A stretch of 64,000 bases of DNA from CBDEUK01 sp965250225. GTDB lineage: Bacteria > Pseudomonadota > Gammaproteobacteria > Eutrophobiales > Eutrophobiaceae. Positions 1-7,306 of the stretch are shown here, one piece after another (the first letter of the stretch is position 1; every line of letters starts with the position of its first letter). The stretch is from the NCBI GenBank assembly GCA_965250225.1, contig CBDFNQ010000027.1:62001-126000 (forward strand), read 5' to 3'. The position numbers were made by a program, and so were the translations under genes. Under the pieces are notes generated by a model. The model was not told where the DNA came from, did not search any database, and was given only the letters and a program-made list of their open reading frames with translations.

Positions 1-1
1 T

Positions 2-193
2 GGAGTTCGAGTTGTTTCTGGTTTGGATGAGATGGGTTATAAAAGCCCTGAAGACCGTGATGATGAATGGTTGAAGGGCGAAAAGCATATCACGCCTGAA
101 GATCATCTGTTTTTTAGGTTAGATGAAGGTGATTTTATTCGAGTACATTGCCGAAAAGCAGACCTTGTTGAAGTCGCAAAATTGTGCTTGTAA
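2..193 (+). CDS. hypothetical protein, C-terminal part (cut by window edge)
   Basis: The reading frame is open from the window edge to a TAA at 191-193 and encodes about 63 acidic residues containing GLDEMGYKSPEDRDDEW and HLFFRLDEGDF. No family is recognised. The 5' end lies outside the window. It sits directly before two small coupled genes and could be an immunity-like protein or the end of a larger gene. Another possibility is that it continues into the next frame through an indel near 120-190. Confidence 0.45.
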   Translation, partial: GVRVVSGLDEMGYKSPEDRDDEWLKGEKHITPEDHLFFRLDEGDFIRVHCRKADLVEVAKLCL

Positions 194-425
194 ACTTTCT
201 AAAGTCAAAAAAGAGACTGTAGTGACAACAATCGGGAAAGGAAAATTCACAAAAAAGACAAAGATTATTCCTGGAAAAGGACCTGGCCAATCTAGAGCAG
301 AAATGGAATTTGTTAAGAATAGCAATGGAAAATTAATTCGTTCCCGCAAATTTTCATTTGACCGCGGCAACAAATTTCAACACAAGAAACCAGCCCGCGG
401 AGGGCCTGAGGGACGCAGCCAATGA
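123..425 (+). CDS. small basic protein, possible orphan toxin C-terminal domain
   Basis: This is a 100-residue Lys/Arg-rich ORF with a distinctive C-terminal half (KGPGQSRAEMEF, RGNKFQHKKPARGGPEGR). The long start at 123 overlaps the upstream frame by 71 nt; a GTG at 222 would give a shorter protein. Its stop overlaps the next ATG in an ATGA arrangement (422-425), so translation of the two genes is probably coupled. A short basic protein followed by a coupled acidic partner, near Rhs fragments, is typical of displaced polymorphic toxin tips and their immunity genes. That role is inferred from context; no toxin family is recognised. Confidence 0.45.
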   Translation: MKVILFEYIAEKQTLLKSQNCACKLSKVKKETVVTTIGKGKFTKKTKIIPGKGPGQSRAEMEFVKNSNGKLIRSRKFSFDRGNKFQHKKPARGGPEGRSQ

Positions 426-793
426 AAACCAGTGAGCTGGAGAGGGTTCTCTTAGGCACGATAGACCAACAACGTTTCTGCACCATATACCGGACGGAGA
501 AAACCAGACTTCTTTCACGTAAAGATGGAGCTGCGACTTCGGGAGATCTATGTTTGTCATTCGATTCTGACCAGGTGGTTGTTACAGCAGAACAGGTAGC
601 AAAACTTTGTAAGGCAGTTTTTGATGATGAAATCAATCCATCTGATGTACAGTTTCTGGCAACTTTAATTGCGCTCAGTGGGTTTGATTTTGATAATGAG
701 GATACAGAAGATGCTATACACCTACTCTCGACTCCAAATCCAGGGAGTTTGAATAGGGTTCAGGAAGCTGTGCAGATGTTGCATTTAGGATAG
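422..793 (+). CDS. hypothetical acidic protein, possible immunity protein
   Basis: A 123-residue acidic protein starting at an ATG that overlaps the upstream stop by 4 nt. There is no signal peptide or membrane segment. The C-terminal half is rich in Asp/Glu (FDFDNEDTEDAIHLL). The family is not recognised. Its size, acidity and coupling to the basic 123-425 gene fit an immunity partner, but this is only inferred. Confidence 0.55.
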   Translation: MKTSELERVLLGTIDQQRFCTIYRTEKTRLLSRKDGAATSGDLCLSFDSDQVVVTAEQVAKLCKAVFDDEINPSDVQFLATLIALSGFDFDNEDTEDAIHLLSTPNPGSLNRVQEAVQMLHLG

Positions 794-860
794 ATGTATT
801 GATTGGGTACTTGCGATATGTATGTTTATTCTTGGTGGCTATATTTGCTACCCAAGTATA

Positions 861-1139
861 ATGGCTACGACAACCCATAAAAATATTTCTCTGAACTTAA
901 CTAAAGCCGAGATTGAATATCTTTGTAGTGCAGGCTTTCTGACTTCGCAACAAATTGATGTATTACGGCAAATTAAATGTTCTGATAATTCGAGTATTAG
1001 TCTAGCTATCGATGTTGCTGAAGAATTTCGCGATAAATTCACTGAGCAGCTTGCTAAAGCTGGTTTCGATGAAAAGCATGAAGTGACGACCGAGGGAAAA
1101 ATTCTTGAGGATCTTATCGATCGATTTTACACTGCCTGA
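861..1139 (+). CDS. hypothetical protein, 92 aa
   Basis: The frame is open from 822, but the ATG at 861 (MATTTHKNISLNLTKAEIEY) gives a natural soluble N-terminus, so that start is preferred. The protein is predicted to be mostly helical and soluble, with the segment FLTSQQIDVLRQIK. No family is recognised. It lies among small toxin/immunity-like genes upstream of an IS256 element. Confidence 0.5.
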   Translation: MATTTHKNISLNLTKAEIEYLCSAGFLTSQQIDVLRQIKCSDNSSISLAIDVAEEFRDKFTEQLAKAGFDEKHEVTTEGKILEDLIDRFYTA

Positions 1140-1172
1140 CTCTTTGTTAAAAAAACTATAAAAAATAAGTTT

Positions 1173-1337
1173 ATGAATAATCATTTAGTGTATTACTTTC
1201 AACAAGTAAATGTAAAACCTCTAAAAGGTTCCTCTTTACTAGAAGAGCATAATGATGCAACAGGTGCATATTTAAGTTGTGTGTCTGGTGGGTCTGAGTT
1301 ATTGTCAAATCTGGTGTTTGACCAATCTGGTGTTTGA
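1173..1337 (+). pseudogene. small hypothetical gene interrupted by the IS256 element (5' part)
   Basis: An ATG at 1173 opens a frame (MNNHLVYYFQQVNVKPLKG..) that runs into the left end of the IS256-type element and stops inside it at 1335-1337. On the far side, the stretch at about 2690-2753 reads VITRDAISEDIVGYGALNFYK before a stop and looks like the displaced 3' end. The two parts do not join cleanly with an obvious target duplication, so some sequence may be lost. The function is unknown; it may be another immunity-type gene. Confidence 0.4.
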
Positions 1338-1339
1338 CC
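1308..1339. repeat. 16-bp tandem direct repeat at the IS left end
   Basis: AATCTGGTGTTTGACC occurs twice in direct succession (1308-1323 and 1324-1339). The unit matches the inner part of the IS inverted repeat, so the left transposase-binding site is duplicated. Confidence 0.85.
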
Positions 1340-1346
1340 AATTGAA

Positions 1347-2594
1347 TCAAGCGGCGATCTGATTGTTATTTGACACTTCTATACCGTCTTTAAATTGAAC
1401 ACCTTTGATGACCTTGGCGAGGTGATCAAATCCTCTTAGGCGTCGCCATTTACCTTGTGCACATTCTCCAAGCTTAAACATCATATGCAACATGCCGTCA
1501 CGCGACAGGCAACCCCGTGCTCGTTTTGTCCTGTGACGTATTGTCGCAAAGGTCGATTCAATTGGATTACTGGTTCGAATACTTTGCCAATGTTGTGCCG
1601 GGAAGTCATAGAAAGCGAGCAATTCTTCACGGTCTTTTTGTAAACACGTTGTGGCTTTTGGGTATTTGTCGTCATAGGTCTGGATAAAGAGTTCAAAGGC
1701 TTTCTCGGCGTTGTGCTTTGTCTCTGCTTGCCAGATGCCATGTAAGGCCTGCTTGGCTTTAGGTTGTGACAATTTCGGTAGGGCGTTCAACACATTCGCC
1801 GTTTTATGCACCCAGCATCGTTGATGTCGTGTTTCAGCATAGACTTCGTCCATCGCAGCCCAGAACCCCAATGCGCCATCTCCAATCGCCAGTTGGGGGA
1901 CGTTCATGCCACGTGATTTGAGCTTGAGCAATACTTCTCGCCAGCTCTGGGTTGATTCACGAACACCATCTTCAATCGCCAGAAAGTGTTTTTGACCTCG
2001 CTCATTGACACCAATAATCACCAGGGCGCAGAGCTTGGACTCTTCTGACCTCAGTCCTGAATAGATCCCGTCTGCCCAGATGTAAACCCATTGGTCTTTG
2101 TCCAATGGCGTCTCTCGCCATTGTTGGTATTGTTGTCCCCATTCTTGCTTGAGCCGTGAAATCGTATTGGCGGAGAGTCCCTGTGCCTCAGGACCCACCA
2201 AGACCGTTAAGGCGGCTTCCATTTCACCTGTGGATATTCCTTTGAGATAAAGCCATGGCAGGGCAGCTTCAATGGATTGTGTCTTGCGTACATACGGTGG
2301 CACCAGTGCCGAATGAAAGGTGACGGGTTCTCCTGATTTGGCACGTACTTTGGGGATCTTAACCGTCACCGGCCCAATCCCTGTCAGGAGCTTTCGTTCA
2401 GGCAGATAACCATTACGAACAACAGCGGCCTTGCCTTCTGACGTTAAACGCTCGACATGATGTGCAAGCAGTTCTTCCAATTCAACTTGTACGGCTTGAT
2501 GGATCAATTGCTGTGCTCCGCTTTGTAGCAGTTCAGTTAATGCATCTGTGATGGTGGCTCGATCTTTGAGACCGACAACGTTATTCTTACTCAT
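1347..2594 (-). CDS. IS256-family transposase
   Basis: A 415-residue Mutator/IS256-type transposase, close to full family length. Parts of the DDE catalytic triad are visible: Asp in VYIWADGIYSG, Asp in LAIGDGALGFW and Glu in RTSNPIESTFATIRHRT. The family motif CWVHKTANVLNALPK lies between the second Asp and the Glu. It catalyses DNA cleavage and strand transfer at the element ends. The frame is intact, so the element may still be active. It is the only gene in the element and is transcribed against the surrounding small genes. Confidence 0.95.
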   Translation of the reverse strand: MSKNNVVGLKDRATITDALTELLQSGAQQLIHQAVQVELEELLAHHVERLTSEGKAAVVRNGYLPERKLLTGIGPVTVKIPKVRAKSGEPVTFHSALVPPYVRKTQSIEAALPWLYLKGISTGEMEAALTVLVGPEAQGLSANTISRLKQEWGQQYQQWRETPLDKDQWVYIWADGIYSGLRSEESKLCALVIIGVNERGQKHFLAIEDGVRESTQSWREVLLKLKSRGMNVPQLAIGDGALGFWAAMDEVYAETRHQRCWVHKTANVLNALPKLSQPKAKQALHGIWQAETKHNAEKAFELFIQTYDDKYPKATTCLQKDREELLAFYDFPAQHWQSIRTSNPIESTFATIRHRTKRARGCLSRDGMLHMMFKLGECAQGKWRRLRGFDHLAKVIKGVQFKDGIEVSNNNQIAA

Positions 2595-2905
2595 AGCGGC
2601 GTATCCTCTTTTGGTTATTTGATTGATTTCACGAACTTCAAATCAACCAGATACGCCGCTTTTTTTCAACCCCTAAACACCAGATTCAGTTATAACTCGG
2701 GATGCTATCTCAGAAGATATTGTTGGTTATGGTGCTTTAAATTTTTATAAATAATAAGGGAGTCGACAGAGCCACCCATTAGAAGAACATAAAAAGGGTC
2801 TTATTCATTGCCACAAACCGATTGCACAAACACCACGACACAGGCTAACAGCTAATGGACAATAAGCATTTTACGATTGAAAATAGAATAGTCAGAGAAG
2901 TAACC

Positions 2906-3760
2906 ATGCAAATTTATAAACACCTTCAAACACTCAAAACAATCATAGGTCTATTACTGTTACCCCTGCTCCTACTCCTTCTGTTGGGTAGTGTCAGTCC
3001 GGCCCAAGCCGTCGTCACCGTCACCTATTATCACACCGACGCCCTGGGTTCTGTGGTAACAGCCTCCGATGAAACAGGCAACCTATTATGGACAGAGAGT
3101 TATCGGCCTTATGGAGAACGGCAAGAGAATTTCATCAGCACCGATGAGCACGCACTCTTTTTCACGGGCAAACCCCACGATGACGATACCGGCTTAAGTT
3201 ATTTTGGTGCGCGTTATTACAATCCGAGCATAGGACGGTTTATGGGGGTCGATCCCGCTGGCTTCCAGGACGCCAATATCCACAGTTTTAACAAATACGC
3301 CTATGCCAATAATAATCCGTATAAGTATGTCGATCCGGATGGGGAAAGTGCTCTTTTAGCAGTCGATGCTTTATTAATCGGTCTAGTATTAATAACTGCT
3401 TACTCAGTATTACAACCAGATATGGGTACGCCACCAAATTTAGATATAGGATTTATACCAGCCCCTATTGGTTTTGGTCCGATATTTAATAAGGAAGGTG
3501 GAAAAGAGAAGAAAGGTCAAACAAGTAGTGAGGTTGGTACATGTCCTAGTTGTGGAGAAAACACATCAAATAAACCAGGTAAGATTGGCAGTGCCCATGG
3601 CATATCGGTAAAAGATACAAAAGATAAAATACATGGCATAAAAAATAAAGGCAAAATAGAGGGCAATCCAGATGTTGAAGTATGCAATAGTTGTGGAGAA
3701 GTATTTCCTCAAACTGAGGATGGTAAACTGGGTGATAGTATTGGTAATATTGGCGATTGA
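2906..3760 (+). CDS. mini-Rhs secreted protein 1 (signal peptide + RHS core tip + variable C-terminal domain)
   Basis: The ATG at 2906 starts a hydrophobic signal peptide (GLLLLPLLLLLLLGSV..AQA). A short RHS-repeat core follows (YYHTDALGSVV, YFGARYYNPSIGRFMGVDPA, YAYANNNPYKYVDPDG). The long YD-repeat shell of normal Rhs proteins is missing. The C-terminal about 125 residues are unique and contain two paired-cysteine knuckles (CPSCGEN and CNSCGEVFP), probably zinc-binding, around AHGISVKDTKDKIHG. The layout matches the tip of a polymorphic toxin: exported, core-delimited, then a variable effector. The next gene (DUF4279-like) is the expected immunity partner. Toxicity is inferred; no nuclease fold was recognised. 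Confidence 0.75.
   Translation: MQIYKHLQTLKTIIGLLLLPLLLLLLLGSVSPAQAVVTVTYYHTDALGSVVTASDETGNLLWTESYRPYGERQENFISTDEHALFFTGKPHDDDTGLSYFGARYYNPSIGRFMGVDPAGFQDANIHSFNKYAYANNNPYKYVDPDGESALLAVDALLIGLVLITAYSVLQPDMGTPPNLDIGFIPAPIGFGPIFNKEGGKEKKGQTSSEVGTCPSCGENTSNKPGKIGSAHGISVKDTKDKIHGIKNKGKIEGNPDVEVCNSCGEVFPQTEDGKLGDSIGNIGD
2930..3345 (+). repeat. duplicated mini-Rhs N-terminal coding segment, copy 1 (copy 2 at about 4190-4596)
   Basis: About 410 bp encoding the signal peptide and RHS core are repeated in direct orientation about 1.25 kb downstream with only scattered substitutions and a small in-frame length change in the Leu-rich segment. Identity ends sharply after the YVDPDG codons in both copies, marking the junction where the variable tails begin. 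Confidence 0.85.
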
Positions 3761-3769
3761 TTTTAAATA

Positions 3770-4153
3770 ATGTTAGAGCTTAAAGTAACATTAAGGATAT
3801 CTTCAAAAGAGCATACTCTATTGGATCTTGAGAGAATTCTTGGCAAGCCATCGAACGGGTATTCTAAAGGCGATATTTACTCACGCAACAAGATAAAAAG
3901 AGAACAATCTTTATGGGCCTTGGAATCTTCGTCATTACCAAATGCAGATTTCGAATCTCATTTGAATGAGATTATTGATTTTTTAGATAACAAGAAAAAA
4001 AAACTATCTGATTTAAGAGGCAAATGTGAGTTAGATATATTTTGCATGCTAAGTTCTGATAATGGCCAAGGCGGTGCAGTGCTAAGCTCTCAAGTGATGA
4101 AAAAAATATCCCAATATCGCTTAGATATAATCTTAGATGTATATGCAGAATAA
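3770..4153 (+). CDS. DUF4279-like protein, probable immunity protein of mini-Rhs 1
   Basis: A 127-residue soluble protein beginning 9 bp after the mini-Rhs 1 stop. The pattern LRISSKEH..LLDLERILGKPS..YSKGD with a later SLWALESSSLP and EIIDFLDNKKKKLSDLRG resembles DUF4279 proteins, often found as immunity proteins beside polymorphic toxins. Tight spacing and orientation support a toxin-immunity pair. The family assignment is by motif pattern only. Confidence 0.55.
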   Translation: MLELKVTLRISSKEHTLLDLERILGKPSNGYSKGDIYSRNKIKREQSLWALESSSLPNADFESHLNEIIDFLDNKKKKLSDLRGKCELDIFCMLSSDNGQGGAVLSSQVMKKISQYRLDIILDVYAE

Positions 4154-4167
4154 AAAGTATATGTAAT

Positions 4168-5025
4168 ATGCACATTCAAACTAAAAATCACACACTCAAA
4201 TCAATCATAGGTCTATTGCTATTACCCCTGCTCCTACTATTGAGTAGTGTCAGTCCAGCCCAAGCAGCAGTCACCGTCACCTATTACCACACCGATGCCC
4301 TGGGATCAGTGGTAGCCGCCTCGGATGAATCCGATAGCCTATTATGGACAGAAAGTTACCGGCCGTATGGAGAACGCCAAGAGAATTTCGTCAGCACGGA
4401 TGAGCACGCACTCTTTTTCACCGGCAAACCGCACGATGACGATACCGGCTTAAGCTATTTTGGTGCGCGTTATTACAATCCGAGCATAGGGCGATTTATG
4501 GGAGTGGATCCCGCTGGCTTCCAGGACTCCAATATCCACAGCTTTAACAAGTACGCCTATGCCAATAATAATCCGTATAAATACGTCGATCCGGATGGTG
4601 AGTTACCCATTCTATTGTTAGCGTTCGTAGCGTACGACTTTTACAGCAATTATCAGGAAACCGGGAACATAGGAGATGCGGCAAAGGCAGCGGCACTTGG
4701 CATAATAAATCCATTTAAGAAAATTAAGACGACTGTCAATATTGCTAAAAAGTTTAAGGTTACAAAGAGTGCAGGGAAAGCAGATCAGTCAAAACTCAAA
4801 AGAATTCACTCTGATGAGACATTAAATTCAGGTTCAAATAAATTTGATCTTGAGTCTCAGCGTACTCGAAGCACTCAAGATATTACTGACTCATTAAAGC
4901 CGGGGGCATCAGAGCCTTTAAAAGTAAAAGCTGATGGAAGAATCTTTGATGGAAATACAAGAATTAAGGTACTAGAGGAAAGAGGTGTTGATATAAATAG
5001 TTTGCCGAGAACGACAATAGATTAA
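4168..5025 (+). CDS. mini-Rhs secreted protein 2 with ParB-like C-terminal domain
   Basis: A 285-residue paralogue of the protein at 2906-3760. The signal peptide and RHS core (residues about 1-140) are almost identical, then the sequence diverges completely after YVDPDGE. The tail ends with LKVKADGRIFDGNTRIKVL, which resembles the DGNTR motif of ParB/sulfiredoxin-like nuclease domains used as toxin tips. The shared core with swapped tails is the signature of C-terminal cassette exchange in polymorphic toxins. The gene at 5035 begins 9 bp downstream and is the likely immunity gene. Confidence 0.75.
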   Translation: MHIQTKNHTLKSIIGLLLLPLLLLLSSVSPAQAAVTVTYYHTDALGSVVAASDESDSLLWTESYRPYGERQENFVSTDEHALFFTGKPHDDDTGLSYFGARYYNPSIGRFMGVDPAGFQDSNIHSFNKYAYANNNPYKYVDPDGELPILLLAFVAYDFYSNYQETGNIGDAAKAAALGIINPFKKIKTTVNIAKKFKVTKSAGKADQSKLKRIHSDETLNSGSNKFDLESQRTRSTQDITDSLKPGASEPLKVKADGRIFDGNTRIKVLEERGVDINSLPRTTID

Positions 5026-5034
5026 GGACTGTCT

Positions 5035-5382
5035 ATGGATGTTAATGAAACTATGTCTTTATATTGCAACGAAACTGAATCGTGGCAGGTAAAATTTCTT
5101 TCTCGTCTTGGTCATCAAATTACAATCTTAGCGAGAGACACCTATGATATTGATAATGACTCCTTGTCAAATCCAACTCAGTTACGCTGTGTAAACGAAA
5201 TGATGCATCGCATACTTGGGCAACAATTTAAACTTTTACTGGATGATCGTAGCCGTTATCCTGATGATGTTTTTATTAAAATGATTTTTGAAATGGCAGC
5301 TACTTGCGATTTTGAAAATTATTTATCTTTAGGAATAAATGATAGTTTTAAGGAGAATGGAAACTCTGCTCAGTTGGGTTAG
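5035..5382 (+). CDS. hypothetical protein, probable immunity protein of mini-Rhs 2
   Basis: A 115-residue acidic soluble protein starting 9 bp after mini-Rhs 2, the same spacing as in the first pair. It has no signal peptide. No family is recognised. The immunity role rests on position, size and parallel organisation with 2906-4153. Confidence 0.5.
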   Translation: MDVNETMSLYCNETESWQVKFLSRLGHQITILARDTYDIDNDSLSNPTQLRCVNEMMHRILGQQFKLLLDDRSRYPDDVFIKMIFEMAATCDFENYLSLGINDSFKENGNSAQLG

Positions 5383-5471
5383 GACAGTGATGATTTAAGA
5401 CTTAAAGGAAACCGGCAAACTTAATCAGGGGAAAAAGTGACAGATTTAATTTTGATTGATCCACATAAAAA

Positions 5472-5744
5472 TCACTGTACCTCCCACGGTTTCGTTTTCA
5501 GTTGGGTTAAATCCCGGCTGCCGTGGACAACAGTCAGGATATCTACCTGTTCGGGTTTAATGCGATAAATAATCCGGTAATCTTTGTAGAGCAGTTCACG
5601 GACATCCTGGCGTTCGGCTTCCGGGACTTGTCGTCCCATCTTGGGTTGGTCGGTTAACGGCTCGGTGGCATCAAAGAGACGTTCAATAAAACGGTAAGCA
5701 TTTTCCGGTGAATCCTCGGCGATGTAATCCCGAATGGCGGCCAT
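5472..5744 (-). pseudogene. parE: ParE/RelE-type toxin, 5' end truncated by transposable element
   Basis: The 90 residues show the ParE-family core (AAIRDYIAEDSPENAYRFIERL, PKMGRQVP, VRELLYKDYRIIYRI, DILTVVHGSRDL). In family members the first helix follows a short beta strand; here the frame continues upstream of the ATG as PALDD and then runs into the inverted repeat of a mobile element at 5760. The native first residues are therefore missing, although a shortened protein could start at 5744. No parD-like antitoxin gene remains beside it. Confidence 0.75.
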
Positions 5745-5759
5745 ATCGTCCAGTGCCGG

Positions 5760-6544
5760 ATAAGTAGGGTCAGGTACAACTTTTACTGAGTATTATAATA
5801 TATGTTAAACTTCGTTCCTCAATTGGTTACAAGGAAGCAGCCATGGCGCGTTTACCCCGACTATGCCCTCCAGGGATCCCCCAACATGTTATACAGCGCG
5901 GGAATAATAGAAGTATCTGTTTTGCAGATGAGCAAGATTTTTCTGCTTACGCAAATTGGTTAAAAGAATATTCACTGAAATTCCATGTTGCCGTTCATGC
6001 AAGGGTGTTATGACGAATCATGTTCATTTGTTGGTGACGCCAACAAACAGAGATGGGTTATCGGAAATGATGCAGGCATTGGGGCGTCGCTATGTCCAAT
6101 ATTTTAATTACCAGTACCGCCGGTCAGGCACGCTTTGGGAGGGTCGCTTTAAATCGAGCCTTGTTCAGTCAGAACGCTATCTTTTACAATGTCACCGTTA
6201 TATTGAATTAAATCCTGTTCGAGCAGACATGGTTAACGATCCTTCTGGGTACACTTGGTCAAGCTATCGTTGTAATGCGTTAGGTATTAACTCTGAACTT
6301 TGTACTCATCATGACGAATACTTGAAATTAGGTAACAGTAAAGTAAAACGGCAGTTGGCCTATAGAGCTTTGTTTAAAGCGCATGTTGATTGTACATTGC
6401 TAGAGCAGATACGTGGCTCAGTTAATAAAGGTCTTGCTTTAGGTAATGATCGTTTTAAAGACGAAGTTGAAACGCTCTATGGTCGAAGGGTAAGACCTTC
6501 TAAGATGGGGCGGCCAAAGAAAAGTTGTACCTGACCCTACTTAT
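5760..6544 (+). mobile_element. REP-associated-type (Y1 transposase) element with perfect 25-bp terminal inverted repeats
   Basis: The 25 bases at 5760-5784 are the exact reverse complement of 6520-6544 (core GTTGTACCTGACCCTAC). They enclose one Y1/TnpA-REP-type transposase gene. The left end abuts a parE missing its 5' end and the right end abuts a 3' remnant of an unrelated gene, so the insertion was accompanied by loss of flanking sequence. Long perfect inverted repeats are unusual for a Y1 transposase, which normally acts on subterminal hairpins. Confidence 0.8.
5843..6534 (+). pseudogene. REP-associated tyrosine transposase, one-base frameshift
   Basis: An ATG at 5843 with a good RBS (AAGGAAG) begins MARLPRLCPPGIPQHVIQRG, the standard start of this family. 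The frame reaches VHARVL and stops at 6011-6013, while the next frame picks up exactly at MTNHVHLLVTP, the HUH motif that normally follows directly. One missing base at about 6009-6012 explains the break. The downstream part keeps SGTLWEGRFKSSLVQ, CHRYIELNPVRADMV and the end MGRPKK. It is probably inactive as it stands. Confidence 0.85.
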
Positions 6545-6545
6545 T

Positions 6546-6740
6546 CAAGAAAGTGATTTGCCTGCGCTTGAATTTCCAGAGCATCTTATCATCCCGCATT
6601 TGTTTAACACCTGGCATGACAGTGCTGAAGCAGTATTAAACAACTGGATAGGCAAGGTTTATCAATTGACTAATGTTGATCGCAAACTGCCTTTTCGGGA
6701 AGGTATCGATCCCGATAACCCACTGAATCTGGCAAAATAA
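6546..6740 (+). pseudogene. 3' gene remnant, possibly homoserine O-succinyltransferase-like
   Basis: The frame encodes about 64 residues (PEHLIIPHLFNTWHDSAEAV, NWIGKVYQLTNVDRKLPF) ending in TAA at 6738-6740. It has no start of its own outside the transposon repeat, so it is the stranded C-terminus of a gene cut by the element. The pattern HxFNTWxDSAEAxxNNW is reminiscent of the MetA-type transferase C-terminus, but this is uncertain. Confidence 0.4.
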
Positions 6741-6753
6741 TAACGGACAATAA

Positions 6754-6776
6754 AAAGCCCTCTTAACGAGGGCTTT
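6754..6776 (-). terminator. rho-independent terminator of the pil operon
   Basis: AAAGCCCTC-TTAAC-GAGGGCTTT forms a 9-bp stem with a 5-base loop. On the minus strand it is followed by a short T-tract (CTTTTTATT). It lies 40 bp beyond pilE and ends the minor pilin operon; on the plus strand it may also stop read-through from the remnant. Confidence 0.8.
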
Positions 6777-6816
6777 AGAATAAAACGATAATTGAAAGAA
6801 ACTTACAGAAAAAGTT

Positions 6817-7284
6817 CTACCAGCATCTATTTACATTTGCAGCTTCTGCTGCAACGTCTGAGCATTCCTGGCTGCCCTGGACATTGATACATCTGACACC
6901 AACAGAATCGACAGATAAATCTCCGCACTGGGTATCATTTTGTTGTGATGCACTGTCGCGAGTTGTTGTTAGGGTGTAAGCCGTTGGTGTTAGCACAGTG
7001 GGTGCTATCGTGTAATGTGGATTGGTGACATTTACCGGTGATTTAGTGATGGGTGGATTTATAGCAACTCCATTTCGATCAACATTGTAAACACCATTCT
7101 CAGTAAAAAAACGTTCCATGAACTGAGCTAACTCCTGCGTATCCCCTGCGGCATCTGCTCTGCGAGCTTTCATGATGTAGGTTTGATATGACGGATAGGC
7201 AACCGCAGCAATGATGCCAACGATTGCTACGACAATCATCAATTCGATCAAAGTAAAACCCAGACTATGTTTTTTCTTTCGCAT
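6817..7284 (-). CDS. pilE: type IV minor pilin PilE
   Basis: A 155-residue prepilin. The start at 7284 is chosen because it has a strong RBS (AAGAGGA) and a short leader MRKKKHSLG before the cleavage/N-methylation site G-FTLIELMIVVAIVGIIAAV. A paired cysteine near the end (RCINVQGSQEC) and CxxW-type C-terminus fit the disulfide-bounded D-region. It is the last gene of fimU-pilV-pilW-pilX-pilY1-(pilY2-like)-pilE, the order seen in Pseudomonas-type pili, where these minor pilins prime pilus assembly. Confidence 0.9.
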   Translation of the reverse strand: MRKKKHSLGFTLIELMIVVAIVGIIAAVAYPSYQTYIMKARRADAAGDTQELAQFMERFFTENGVYNVDRNGVAINPPITKSPVNVTNPHYTIAPTVLTPTAYTLTTTRDSASQQNDTQCGDLSVDSVGVRCINVQGSQECSDVAAEAANVNRCW

Positions 7285-7306
7285 TAATATTCCTCTTTGT
7301 AATGGT

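Larger units (their letters stand above)
1296..2698 (-). mobile_element. IS256-family insertion sequence
   Basis: One transposase gene is flanked by imperfect inverted repeats: 1296-1319 on the left and 2675-2698 on the right share GAGTTAT at the outside and AATCTGGTGTTT at the inside (about 19 of 24 bases). The left inner end carries a tandem second copy of a 16-bp unit. No convincing 8-9 bp target duplication was found, so the exact outer ends are uncertain; a more conservative element would run 1308-2686. Confidence 0.75.
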
